This document shows positions 63,751 to 64,000 of a stretch of 64,000 nucleotides of DNA, one piece after another. The position numbers and the translations under genes were made by a program. Positions within the stretch are counted from its first letter, which is position 1, and each line of letters begins with the position of its first letter. The notes beneath the pieces are model-generated. The model was not told the DNA's origin. It made no database searches and was given only the letters and a program-made list of their open reading frames with translations. Origin of the DNA: Hymenolepis diminuta (taxonomy: Eukaryota > Platyhelminthes > Cestoda > Cyclophyllidea > Hymenolepididae); NCBI GenBank assembly GCA_900708905.1, contig CAADRB010000036.1, forward strand, positions 471,674 through 535,673, in the 5' to 3' direction.

Positions 63751-64000
63751 CTGCAACTTTATATTGACAAAACTGCCACTATACTATTTTCTGAGATATT
63801 AAAGCCTACTTTAGCCATCTTCCAATCATTCGTTAAATAAAAAACAAATAAATTTTGTGGTTTAATTTTCGGAGACGATGGAAGGGAAATCGAAAGAGTT
63901 TCATTTCGCATACTTGTTTACTTTTCTGCGCTTTCTTCACCAGTTACAGCAAATTATCTATTTTAGCGCTTACAATCGGACAATTTTTTGGAAAAGATTT

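Larger units (their letters stand above)
52850..64000. other. Intergenic, repeat-rich, no gene recognised
   Basis: After the receptor's 3' end there is no convincing coding segment. The stretch is a mosaic of diverged repeats, listed individually, in AT-rich DNA. Open frames at 53777-53974 (-), 54354-54578 (-), 57712-57903 (-) and 62782-62973 (-) are short and unrecognised; the one at 57712 lies inside a dispersed repeat. Confidence 0.55.

Overview
The window looks like flatworm nuclear DNA, most likely from a tapeworm. It is strongly AT-rich (about one third G+C by eye), genes are sparse and split into many exons, and the introns fall into very short (30-44), about 70-base and multi-kilobase classes, a pattern known from cestode genomes. 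All genes are eukaryotic; I see no operon, CRISPR array or confident RNA gene. There are two assembly gaps, 14 N at 25804-25817 and 500 N at 44875-45374.

Layout. (1) 3.0-4.0 kb: a tandem pair of small Cys/His-rich metallothionein-like genes on the + strand, the first with a TATA box and a metal-response-element match. (2) 4-18.8 kb: long AT-rich spacer with one weak three-exon candidate (9080-9687). (3) 18.8-39.4 kb: a compact gene group. Katanin p60 (- strand, 7 exons, with an 8.4-kb intron full of old repeats) lies head-to-head with SSR3/TRAP-gamma (+ strand, 5 exons). SSR3 lies tail-to-tail with an IQ-motif coiled-coil protein that I read as DRC10/IQCD (- strand, 7 exons). All three could be spliced by hand into complete frames. 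(4) 39.4-50.9 kb: spacer with a candidate exon cluster (42797-43247), an LTR-like block and the 500-N gap. (5) 50.9-52.85 kb: a nuclear-receptor ligand-binding-domain gene (+ strand) with a CtBP-type PLDLT motif and no visible DNA-binding domain. (6) 52.85-64 kb: non-coding DNA containing several diverged repeat families, some shared with the katanin introns.

Functional themes are metal binding, microtubule severing (katanin), ER protein translocation (TRAP-gamma), the ciliary/flagellar nexin-dynein regulatory complex (DRC10) and transcriptional control (nuclear receptor). Katanin and DRC10 both concern microtubule structures, but their adjacency alone does not show co-function. Most other open frames of 60-110 codons are expected by chance at this base composition.
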